NCBI GenBank assembly: GCA_964036295.1
Contig: OZ038462.1
Coordinates: 36,927,680-36,991,679, forward strand
DNA length: 64,000 nt
Direction: 5' to 3'
DNA from: Plumapathes pennacea
Lineage: Eukaryota; Cnidaria; Anthozoa; Antipatharia; Myriopathidae
A program made the translations under genes and the position numbers. Shown piece after piece: positions 12,440 through 24,400 of this stretch (position 1 is its first letter; every line of letters starts with the position of its first letter). Under the pieces are notes generated by a model. The model worked only from the letters and a program-made list of their open reading frames with translations. It searched no databases and was not told the origin of the DNA.

Positions 12440-15400
12440 GCAACATTAGTAGACGCTTCGAGTGGTAGCCCTTTGTATCATTCCCGAGAGTGATCATCTC
12501 CGATTTTCTCATCCAGCCTTTCACCAGATATATACATCATACAGCAGGATGGAGAAATTACCGCGTGATATTTTGCTGCTACGAAAGCTGATTGGACAGT
12601 CAATTCTTACTACATCACTCATACGTTTTCTTCTGATAAGGCGAGGAGAATTTGTGTTTTCAGCTTAAGAGTGAAAGGTGACTTGCTCCGACAAAGGGCT
12701 GACGCTTGAAACGTCAGCTAAAACTTTCTAATGGCGTCCAGTTTTCACACTTCGACCTGTAGTCGATTCATCATACGTCTTCACGCCGACGCAGTCAAAC
12801 ACTAGTTCTGCAAGATAACAGCGTTCCTGTAGCAACAACAGTACGTCGCGTAATCACAGGAAATGTTCGTTCGGGAGAAATACGTCTCTTTTCTATGTGA
12901 GTGTTTGTGGCTTAGGCTTGGAGGCACTTTACTACTTCTAAATGGTGTATAAGAAAAGAAATTAGACAAGAATTAAAGGTTTCTAAATAGCAATCGAATA
13001 GAGCCGTTATCAGATGACTGTCGAAAGTAATCGTGTGATTGGTTTGGCTGTGCGTAATTTTATGCTTTCCGATTGGTCCAAACAAGTTCAGCAGCGTTAT
13101 TGGCCACTCAAGAGCAAAAGTTTCCGATTGGTTGAAAGTGCTTCTTACAGCCTCTGTGATTAGTGGTGTACTTTCTTTGGTTTTGTTTTTCGACAGTAAA
13201 CGGCTCAAAGTGTACAAAAATATGATACACGTACATTTATGTATTTACTGTGTGTTATTATTAATGGTTATCCACAGATGGAACTTCGTCAGTGCACTGC
13301 AGCGTTCCTCCTGCTCTCATACAGAGATATCTTCAACAGTTGGTAGAAAGGCAGGCCTGGGAGAAAGTGCTGCTGCTTTATCTTGGAGGTGGCGGTCCTC
13401 AGCGCTTCGCAGTCGGCGAAGGTGGCCTGGCGACCGGCTGCAGTGCTGCATGTGTGCCTGTCGAACTGATTGTGGAGCGAGAGTGGGAGAAGCGACATCA
13501 ACTTCTCTTGGCCCTGCTGGAAAACGGTGCTCTGGCTAATGGACTTGGGCGAAGACATAAGCCGCCTTTAGCGTTAGCTGTGGATGCCGAGGAGTATCCG
13601 TTGGCTGTTTCTCTTCTTCAGCACAATGCTGATCCGGCTTGTCTTGCACTCAACAAAAGTGACACTCCTTTGATAGAAGCAGTAAGGCTGGCACTTACTA
13701 AAGGTAAATTGCATTGTGGGCGAAGCACTGAGCGGGTTCTTTGTTTCTTTTGTCGCTCACTTAAAGAGATCAGTCATTCTGCAGTATTGTGATTACAATT
13801 ATTTGTTTCTACAAAACGGAAAATCATAAAAATTCGATGCCAAAACTAACTAATCTTCTCAAACGAGCCGGAAGGAAATGGATCGCCGATATACTTTAGG
13901 TTTTCATAGTATTGAGTCTGGGCCAGGAGTCGACACTCAACTAAATATTAGTTCAATTTCATTATTCTATAACACAATTATGGCATTTTCTAACTTGAGT
14001 TGCTTCGACTTTAAATAAACGATATTTATTATTTTTTTATTTAAGTTGTGCACAAGAAAAACGAGGCTTGTAAACGAAATTTTATCTCAAATTAGAATAA
14101 CTTAGATAGGCATGGCGGCGAACGCTGACCGACGGCAGTGACGTCAAGAACACATTTCCGGGCTGTCATTTGCTTGGAGGGTGGGGTGGGGACTTAAATC
14201 TTACACAGAACTTGTCGAGGTGTTGAGCGCTCCAACTGCAACGTTTTGGGATGGGTGACGTTTCAGTGTTGTAGCTGGGTTTGTAGCGGAGCGTTTAATT
14301 TAGTTTACTATGATTGCTGGCTCAAATAGAATTTTCTCCGTAGGTATTTATGGATTTCTGCGAGCTTTCCTGGAATCCGAGTGCTGTGATCCAGACGTTG
14401 GCGATGTAAATGGAAACACTCTGTATCACCACGTTGCATTTGGGAAGTGCTCGCGTCGCAAATGCGATGTCATCCAGATCCTTACTGACGCTGGGGTCAA
14501 CCCTCTAATCAAGAATAAAGACGGCAGGCAGCCCATAGATTACCTGACTAAGAAGGACCCAAGGGCGAAGCTCATGAGAGCAGCCGCACATGCTTATCAG
14601 AGTGGCTCCAAGACCAGGAAAGCCAAGAAAAAGAAGAGACCAGTGAAAACGGAAACAAAACAGGAAAAGGACGAAGACGAACCGGACAGGTGTAAGCTGG
14701 ACGTCGCGGGGGAACTCAAGCCAGAGACTGCATACAAGGGCACTGACAAGAAAGAAAGGAAAGTCGCTCATTCGGCGAGTTCACGGCAAGGTCCCTTGGA
14801 TGGAGTTCACAATAGCATAGAGATGGGCATCGGCCGTGTTGACCCCGAGAAAGTAGAGATGCAAAGCTACGAGATTCAGACTGATGTTGCTGATACTCAT
14901 GAGAACGATTTTCAGGCGAGAAATGGGGAAGAGAAGTTTTTGAGGGACACCTCGGCTTCTGCGGCTGAACCAGTTATCACACTCGACGAGGAGGAGGAGG
15001 ACGAAGCTGATGAGGAGGATCTTGCCGAGCTTGATCTAGATTCACCCTTTGAGAATTTACCTTGGGAAGTGGATTGCACTGATCAGTTTTGGAGAACTTT
15101 GCAGAGTACGGACGTGTCTATTGCTGTGAAGCGCCGTCTGGTGGCCAAGATTCGCATGCTTGCTGAAGGGAGGTGGGTAAGGAAGCTCTGCAAACGGCTG
15201 GAGGGCCTTCCTAAAAAGCACGGTATCCTTCTTTTCGAGGCCAGGTTGACGAGACATGCCCGAATTATATGGGAATTGACAGTTGCCTTTTCGGCGAGGT
15301 GTAGCGAGAATCCTGAGTTGCGAGTTCGTTCTGGGCAGTGCGGTGGCAGAGTGTACTCCGAGATTATCCGAGTGTGGGACGTCTCTGGCAGCCACGAAGC

Positions 15401-18400
15401 TCTTGGACCAAAGATAGAGCGCATTGTCAAGTCACATGACAGAGGCTTGAACTGCATCATAAAGAAGGAACTTCAGGCTTTCAAACGAAATGGCGCGGAT
15501 CTCTCGACTTCGTCTGTCGAACGTCTTCCTGGCTTCTTCGTGGAACTGTCCGAGATGGTGTGTGACCAGGTGTGTCAAGAGGGTTCTGACATGGAGTCTC
15601 GAGTTAAGGAAGATAATGCTTTCCAGTTTTTCGTACCTCCTGCAAGTCCAAATGACATGGAATACCACATTCTTAAGTTCTACTCGTTCTCCTCAGCCTT
15701 GATCAATTCAATATTGCATGGAAGTCATGCCTCCAAGGTTGACTTTCCTTTCAGAGTCACCGAACTTGAACATGCAATCATCAACCTTCAATCAAAACCG
15801 CCGCGCTCTGTTATCCTGTTGGGTAGAAGCGGTACAGGCAAGACAACGTGCTGTTTGTACAGATTGTGGAGCGAGTTTCAAAGTTACTGGGAGAAGGCAG
15901 AGACTGCCGGTCCTCACATCCCAAAGTTGGCGCAGTTCCGTTACTCTGAAGGCGTCTCAAACAACGAGGAAGTCTGCGGCGAAAGTTTGAGATCAGAGAA
16001 CAATTCTGAAGTTTTCCAAAATGGCAGCGGTGAAGGAGAGGAACCGTTTGAGTTTGTTCGAGCGAAGGATGCACGCCTGAAGGATTTGGAAGCTGAGGAA
16101 TTGGATAATGCTGGAGAAAGTGGCAGCGAAGCGGTGGAGTATGAACATCTTCATCAAGTCTTCATTACCAAGAACTCAGTTCTTTGTAGTGAGGTCAAGA
16201 AGAATTTCCAGGAACTGAGTCGTGCCAGTCCCGCTGCTCGAGAGCATGTACAGGTTGAAAACAACCCCATGCCATCACGAATCCAGGAAATTGGAGAATC
16301 TGAGTGGCCGCTGTTCATCAACTCGCGTGACTGGTTTTTGCTGCTTGACGCGTCCCTTCCAGGAAAACAATTCTTTCCCAGAACGGAAGATGGCAGTCTT
16401 GTGCGAAGAATGTTAGGTTGGGGCGAAGAAGACACCCTTCTTGCCGAAATTGAGGAAGAATACGACAGCGAGGAGGAGGAAGCAGCAAGTGGGAATCGCT
16501 TAGAAGCAGACGAGGCTGCCGCTCGAGCCGACCACAAAATCATGGATCCCAGACGCGAGGTGACATATTTTGTGTTTTCCAGCGAACTGTGGCCCAAGAT
16601 GATGCGAAAGACGCGAATGCAATGCCATCCTACTTTAGTTTGGACTGAAATACGCTCCTTCATAAAGGGGTCTGCGGAGGCTTTACACTCGGAGAATGGA
16701 TATCTCAGTTTGGATGAATACCTGGAGATTGGTCGCAAAAGGGCGCCGAACTTCAGTTCTGATCGGGAAACCGTGTATGCTCTTTTTGAGACATACCAGC
16801 GCGTAAAAGTCTCACTGGGAATGTTTGACGAAGCAGATGTTGTCCGCAATCTGTATTCCCGCTTACAGGCCGTGCAGGTCCCTGAGTGGTCCATTCACAG
16901 GATCTACGTGGACGAAACTCAAGACTTTACCCAGGCCGAGTTGTTACTCCTCATCCGCAGTTCACGTGATCCCAATGGACTCTTTTTCACTGGAGACACC
17001 GCTCAGAGTATCATGCGAGGCATTTCCTTTCGTTTTAGTGATTTAAAGTCGTTGTTTTTCCACGCTCAGAAGTCGTACCAGGCTTTAGGTTTCCAGTCAG
17101 GGATCAGAGTTCCCAACAGGCTCTATCAGTTGACACACAACTACCGTTCACATGCTGGAATACTTCGCCTGGCGTCCAGCGTTGTGGATCTTTTGCTTCA
17201 CTATTTCCCTGACTCGTTTGACAAACTTGAGAGGGATCAGGGGCTGTTCGAAGGCCCCAAGCCAGTGTTGCTGGAGTCGTGCAGTTTTGGGGACCTTGCG
17301 ATGATCCTGCGCGGGAATCGCCGACAGTCGTCGAGAATCGAATTCGGAGCGCACCAAGTCGTCCTCGTGGTTTCCGAGGATTCCCGAGCTAACTTGCCCG
17401 AAGAGTTGAAGCAGGGATTGGTGATGACCATCTATGAGTCCAAAGGACTAGAATTTGACGATGTGCTGATTTACAACTTCTTTAAGGATTCTCAGGTACA
17501 GTTCTACAAACGAAAGTAATAATCTCGTAAACCTTGATGAGAAATTTCGTACGGTGTATGTATTTGTTACTTTTTCTCAGTTTCTGTTTTGGTTTACTGT
17601 ATCCCGCCCTCATTTTACCGTTTTTACTCGAAAATCACAAAATACCACGAATAGGAAGTAACTGGCGAAATATTTAATGTGAAGTGCGAATAATGTATAT
17701 TTGGGCACAGTAACACACGCAAAATTAGAACCAAATCCTTTAGTCTGAGACGTAAAACTTGTTGCGACGCCTTTTTCCCAAGCTGTAGTGATCCACCCAT
17801 TCCCTCGGTTATTCCTCTTACGTTTTATTATGAGGGTTTCCGTACAATTGATTATGATATATGGAAACGCTTATTGTACCAAGATAATCTTTCGCCACTT
17901 CCTCTCAGATCTTCACGTCATTTGTGTTTCACGTGATTAGAGAAACAAGATGAATGTTCCTATCAAAGTCTTACGTTCTGCACACATTATTACGCATTTG
18001 GACTAGGAAAACGTACAAAAAACCCTTAAATTTGTCCTTACGCTCCTGGGGTCAATTCAATGAACATTTTCACGCGTATTTTACAAGTTGGACCATTATT
18101 CAAACACCACTGATTGGACTCTAAATAAGCACAGGTATGTAGAATATTACAGATACCGGTCTCACATGCATAACAGTAATAGCCTTTGGCCATGGTATTG
18201 GCTTAAAGTGAGTTTTAACGTGCAGAGGAATTAGTCCAACTTGTAAAATCCACTTGTAAATGCTTTGTTGAATTGGCTCCTGGACTGTTCTCCGTGTTAC
18301 TCATACGTTATCATCTCACAGAGTCAAGCAAGGAAATTGAAATAATTACAGATTGAAATCATGATTCATGTTCTGGAACAGATTACTCGATTTCGCAACG

Positions 18401-21400
18401 GGGAATGTTTTGACTAACATTTCCTTTAATTGCAGGCGCAGAAAGAGTGGAGAGTCGTTGCGCAGTATATGAGGACGTTGGAGGAAGAGCAATCTACCCA
18501 CACAACGGGTTTAGTAGAGTTATCTGACGATGAGCTTCAAGTGAAAACTCGTCCACTGAAATTTGACTCGGAGAAGCACAAGGTCTTGAACTCTGAGTTA
18601 AAATACCTCTACACTGCAGTTACTCGTGCCAGGGTCAATGTTTGGTTTTTTGACGAGGACGAGGAAAGTCGGGCACCAGTCTTTGAGTACTTCCAGAAAC
18701 TGGGACTAGTGCGCGTAGTGCGCATGTCTGGATCCTCGAAAGACACCGAACCGCTGACAAGCATGTTTGTGGAAAAGTCGACAACTGCTGAGTGGAAAGA
18801 ACAAGGCCAGTATTTTTACAATAAACATCTCTGGGAAGTGGCGGTCAAGTGCTTCACCATGGCGAACGACGAACCGATGGTGCAGAAAAGTCGTGCACAG
18901 CTTCAAGCGGCTGAAGCAGGGAAACTTCGCAGTAAGCCAAAGGAGATGAGAACGCAGTTTTTATACGCTGCTGATCAGTTCCTCCAATGCGGCATGTTGC
19001 CGGAGGCAGCGGTGTGCTTGTACAACGCAAGGGAACGAGTGCTTCTGGCCAAGTTGAACATGAGGCTAGGGAAGGTAAGTATCCAGGCATCGCATTTTAC
19101 AGGCTGGCTTTCACCTCAGATAGCCAAAGCTCGTACTGAGTAAAGGAGCTAGAATACGAAATTCATGAATCAAGATTTTTTTTCTTGCTTCTGTGGCGTA
19201 TTGTCGCCCTGTGATTACTGGGTCGAATTAGAACGATTTAGGCAAGTTTTAGTTTCATCGTTTCCCTTTATGGATAGTCTCCTCGCATCCGTTATTTGGA
19301 GCCAAATAGCATCTGCGAGGAGACTACTTACAGAGGGCTACCTGTGCTTTTCACTTGCTCATAAGCATAAACATAGAAACGTTTAACCAGCCCGGCACGT
19401 GTCTGGAGTAAGGAACTGCATTTTTAGAGCTGCCTACGCATTTTATTCAAACATCTGCGCCCATGTCCGCGTGGTATTTTGCAACTTGGCTCGCCTACTG
19501 GCGCGCTTATTTACTATCTCCAGCCCGTTTGGAGTACAGCAAAGTTGAAATGATCTGAGTGCGAACCGAATAAGAACAGCCCCAGATCGATTTCAGATCA
19601 AACAAACTTATTTTTGTCTGTGTGAACGCATGCTTTTGAGAATCTCGGATGGATCCCATTTTAGCGTTCCAAATGTGAACGGACTCTAAGAATAGATACT
19701 ACCACTGTAGTTATAAAAATAATGTCCAGGGGCCTGGGGGTTTGTATTTTTTGTTTGTTTGTTTGTTTGTTTGTTTGTTTTTGCGGCGTTTTTTATCTAC
19801 GCAGCCGAATTTTTTGGTAGCTGTTCATGATCTCTTTGGACATCTTGTGGTCGGGTATGATTTTTGCGAATGTTGGTGTACGATCATCATGAATATGCTC
19901 TGAACGTCTTTTTTTTTTTTTTTTTTTTTTTTTTTTCGTTTTTTTAGTTTGCAGATGCAGCCAAGTTGTTCAGGAGAGAACAGAAGTTCTTAGAAGCGAG
20001 CGAGTGCTTTGAGATGGTCAGTGACTACAACCAAGCGGTGGAGTCGCTCTGCCAAGGGGGCTTATATGAGGAGGCCATCGACACCGTGGAACGATACAAC
20101 AGCTTGGCCACCAACGAAACGAGCAGGGGGGGAATCCAAGGGCCGAAGCCTTCAAGAACTGTAGAGAGACTTTGTCATCAGCTGGCGGAGGAGCACTTCA
20201 ACTGCAACAGGCGCGGTGAGATGGTGACAGTTCTGAACAAGTTGCCATCTGCAGATGATAGGATTTCATTTCTGGAGAACCACAACTGTGTCTCAGAAGC
20301 AGCGGATGCTCTCATCGACGAAGGAAGGAACGTTGACGCAGCACATCTACTGAGAAAAAATGGAAGATTTTTGGAAGCAACCAAGCTCTCCGGCGATAAG
20401 GCATTTGCTGCTGAGTGCTTTCTTGCCATCGCTCGCACGGGTGTCAAAAACGTAGGCAACCCTGAACTGAAGGAACTGGTTACTGGGCCTCTGGAGGGTG
20501 CGCTGGAGTTGTATTTAGGATGTGACAACTCCAGTGGTGCAGCAGAATGTTTGTTGATGCTGGGCGACCTCAGAAAAAATTTCAGAGACTTGGATTGGGC
20601 CCGTAATGCTTTCTATCATGCCAACAACGTTTGGGGTGAAGTCGACGCGTGCATTACCATTTCCAGGAACCACATGGGGCACTTGCCAAAGGAAATTCCG
20701 GTGTGGACATTTATAAAGGCCCTCGAGAGGCTGTTCAATTTGGTGTTGGCTTTGTACAAGTCAAATAACAGTGTTGCTGAACAGGAAACTGTTGAACTGT
20801 GCGAGAAGTATTTGGGGCTTTGTAAAAGCGAAGAGTCTCAGAAGAGATATGTCTTCACAAGAAGTGGTACTCGCTTCTCGTGTCTTGGGTTTCTCACCAT
20901 TGGCGAAATGGCGCAGGAAAAGGTTGTGCTTGACCTCAAAGTCGTTCGGAGGAGAATATCAATCCGTCTCTGTAAATTAGCATTGGATATCACGAAGATC
21001 ATTCGCGATAACCTGAGGTTTGTAAATTTGCAAGTTCAAAGTTGTCTTGCTTGCAGTGTTTAGGTACTGGAGTTGGTATGCCTTTTTCAAAAGTATTAAA
21101 GCAATAGCTGTTATTGCAGATGTCGGCGGTTTGACATCCAAACAAGGCGAATGGGTCATTTCAGCATTGTATTGACCCAAAAGACTCGTTTGCATGCTTC
21201 GAAAAACAAAAGAATATTGGACCGCAGGCTCAACTGCAATAACAGCTATTGATTGTAACAACTGCAGAACGAGCTAAGCTAACTGCTTCACTTGCTCTGA
21301 CGAAAAGCTCGAAAGGCCGTTCGAAACGTCAGGTTAAACCACTTTTACGGCATAAAGTTTATCCACACTATAACTTAAACCTTATTGATACATTCTATTT

Positions 21401-24400
21401 TTAAGTATCAATATGTACAGGCAGAGCAAAATGTTGGTCCGTGACCACCTAAAAGGGACTCATATTTCTCGGCTCAGCTCCCTCCCCTCGCTTCCATTCA
21501 ATGTTGGCTCCTTGTGCAGTCGTGTACCGAACCAATGCTCGTCTACCCAACGTTGGACCGGGGAAGGAGGGTGAATTTGTAATCGTCCCGAGAGTTTTTG
21601 ACCGTAACTGTTGTTCTTACAAAGAGAAGCAAGAATCCATTAGTTTTAGTCTAGTTCGGAATTAGTCCCGCGCTTTTACTTGGCATGAAAATGTATATAA
21701 GTCTTCATTTTCTCCTGTTTACAATCGGTCTTTATTCGTCTATTTGAGTTGCTGTTGTTGTTGACAAGCACTGACACTTTTGCTGTGCTTATCGTGCATA
21801 TTTATTTTTGTACCTTTGAAATGTCAGCTGCCGATATTGGTGTAACTTTTTCGTGTAAACATTTGAGACTATAGTTTTAGAGCTGCACATTTCCTTCGCA
21901 CTCACTACTGGCGATATCCTTTATGCGCAGATAATTCTGCTCTGGGCCCGTCAGTGTTCTTGGTACTTCGTGGAATGGGGTAGCCATGTTGTGACAAATA
22001 ACTGAGAAGTTTAATATTCTCTTGCAGGATGCCGGCCAATGTTTGCAAGCGCTACCGGGTTGGAATGCAGTGTCTCTCTGACAAGTGCAAGCTCCTGCAC
22101 TCCCCCCAAGCAAAAGAGCAGTTCGAGCAATCGATTACTGTTCTCAGCGATTCTATTCACCTAAATGCCATTGTAAGCAAGTTTACCCTGGCATTCGAGA
22201 GGTATGACCATGAGAAGTTTTGCCAGAGATTACTCGTACACGAAGTCAAGGATTTCCAGGCGTGCCGCGATCTCTACGAATTGCTTTACCCGAAATATGG
22301 TCCCCAAGTTTGTCCTCTCACTAAAGACAGTGTTCGACAGGTGCGAAGGCACAACGCAGTGAAGGAGCGCCTTGCCCACTTTGCCACTCACGCCTGGAAG
22401 AAGGTTTCACAAGAGAAACGCTGGTGCAATGTAGACCTATTCATTCTGGTGTCTGAAGTTTTGTACTTGATTGGAACTCCCACTAAAGTCGGCGTTCTTC
22501 TCTCGGTCGAAGAGAAAGCCTTTGAGAAGAAGGCTCTCGACAAGAAGCTGGTTTGTGATGGCATGACCCAAGACAAAGAGCATGGTGGCTTCCACAGCTT
22601 TTTTCGCTTGCTGGAACAAGGCAGGCGTCTTCTGTATGTGTACGGCGATGTGCTGAATTCTGCACACCTGACGGTCAGGCGGTTCTTGTCTCTACCTGCG
22701 TGGCGTAAATCCATGCCTTTGCCTTCCTTGTCGAACACTGCCTTCCTCTTAGAACAGCAAATGACTGCCTGTTTGGCACTTTTTGCTCGGCTGTTTGTCG
22801 ACTACGAGTACCCTGTGTGCCTGCCCGAGAGCTACCTCTCCACCATCAAGCTGGCGGACGCAGCGGGTGGAGGGGGCAACACGAACTTTTCTCTGTCTAG
22901 TGCTGTGGAGACAACTGCCCGGGGTCTTCCGCCGTACAAGGGCATCCGTCAGGTGCAGCGACTATTGGAGCACATGGTGAAGCTGGTGTGTGGGAGGGTC
23001 GGATATCAGTTCAGTGTCCTAACACATGCGTTCACCCCGGGATCTATGAAGTACGTGATGTCAGGGGAAGCAGAGCGAGTGTTAGTGTTGGCGTTGACAA
23101 TGCTGTGCAATTGCGGCAGGGGTATTCCAACTCCCTGTGCGCCTACCCTGGTGCAGTGTCTACAGTGCGTTGAGGTGCACGAGTTTCTACCTCGGAGAAT
23201 CCAAGTCGTGCTTCTCTCGATGGAACGCGCCACAAACATCCGGGAGGCAGTGAGTTTTCTCAAAGGACTCTTGGATCACAGACAAGAGAAGCTTTTCAAC
23301 CTGCATTGGCATAACCACTCTCTTCGTTTTGACGAACAGTTTGACTTTGCGTCATATCAGCAGAGTTTTCACGCCGGTTCTTCCCTCACCCAAGCATCCA
23401 GTCAAACTGCACCAGTGCATGCAGAGCCGGCTGTGTTCGACATGTCTTCCGAATTTCAAATGCCAGCTGGGTATGCGGAAGAGCTCGGGAGGGAACACGC
23501 CAAAGCTGAACAGGAAGCTGAACGGGAATTAGCTGCAGTGAAGATTCAGCGATGGTACAGAGGGCAGCTCCTGCTACGGGCAGCTGGTGATTGCACGAGG
23601 CAAGGAGTGCCACACGCGGAAAACCAGGCGTCCTCGAGCTCGCTTTCACATTTTGACCAATTCAAGGTAGACATGTCAGCGTGCAGCTTCTGTGGAGTGC
23701 ACTTCACCCAACAGCTCGAGTCAGATGGCGTTCATGCAGGGAGAGATGGTGACACGGGGGTGCATGACGGCACTGAGACCTATGAGTCGCACACGTCCTT
23801 GGGCAGCCGTCACTGGCAGAGTGTGCAGGAGTTTGGCAAATTCAAGCGCCTTTACATGGAGAAAGTGCACCCTCTGAATGTGGCTGCTGCTGAGATTAAC
23901 CGGCGTCTTGGAGCCTCCGGACAAGGCCACACGCGGGTACAGAGTTCGCGCGACTTTGGTCTTGATTTGCAGCGGTTGGGCCGTATTCGCGCCCGAGTTG
24001 GCGAGGTCGTCCTACAGATTGAGTCGCAGTGCAACTGGAATCAAGTCGCGTGTCTCGAGGAAGTGATTGCAGGTTTTGAAAGCACTGTAATGGAAGTACA
24101 GGCTTTACTGAGACAAGGTAGGGGACAATTGTCGAGAATTATCATTTGAGTGATCACACTTTAGGTTTCATTTGGTAGCTCAGGAGTTGGAAGTGAACAC
24201 TGCCATTGGAATGTATTCATTGGGAGCTTTCATCCGAGTGGTCACACTTCTATGAAAGTTTCTTATCGCTCTAGATTGAGTTAAAATTTTCTTTGGCAGT
24301 GACATGGTTAATTATGTACTTCCAAAACTGGCAACAAGTGGTTTTTGTGGGAAGGTATCCCATCCCTTCTTACCTGGTCATCCTACTGTAGTGTGCAGAA

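Larger units (their letters stand above)
10821..13703 (+). repeat. TRANK1-like cassette 3 (TPR-TPR-TPR-ANK exons)
   Basis: Exons of 243, 231, 151 and 426 bp. The second opens I-E-A-S-R-W-K-E-R-G, the third GYARQGYC, and the fourth includes SLLQHNADPACLALN and then SDTPLIEAV. Its last exon is longer and ends in phase 1, so it runs on into the big helicase exon through one more ankyrin segment. Confidence 0.87.

Noticed and set aside
16154-16894. 246-codon open frame on the minus strand
   Set aside because: It is antisense to the large helicase exon of the TRANK1-like gene, whose own frame has helicase motifs; the antisense product has no recognisable domain.
14344-17495. Possible bacterial contamination (UvrD-like helicase)
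   Set aside because: It is spliced in frame to TPR/ankyrin exons on one side and further exons on the other, as in animal TRANK1.
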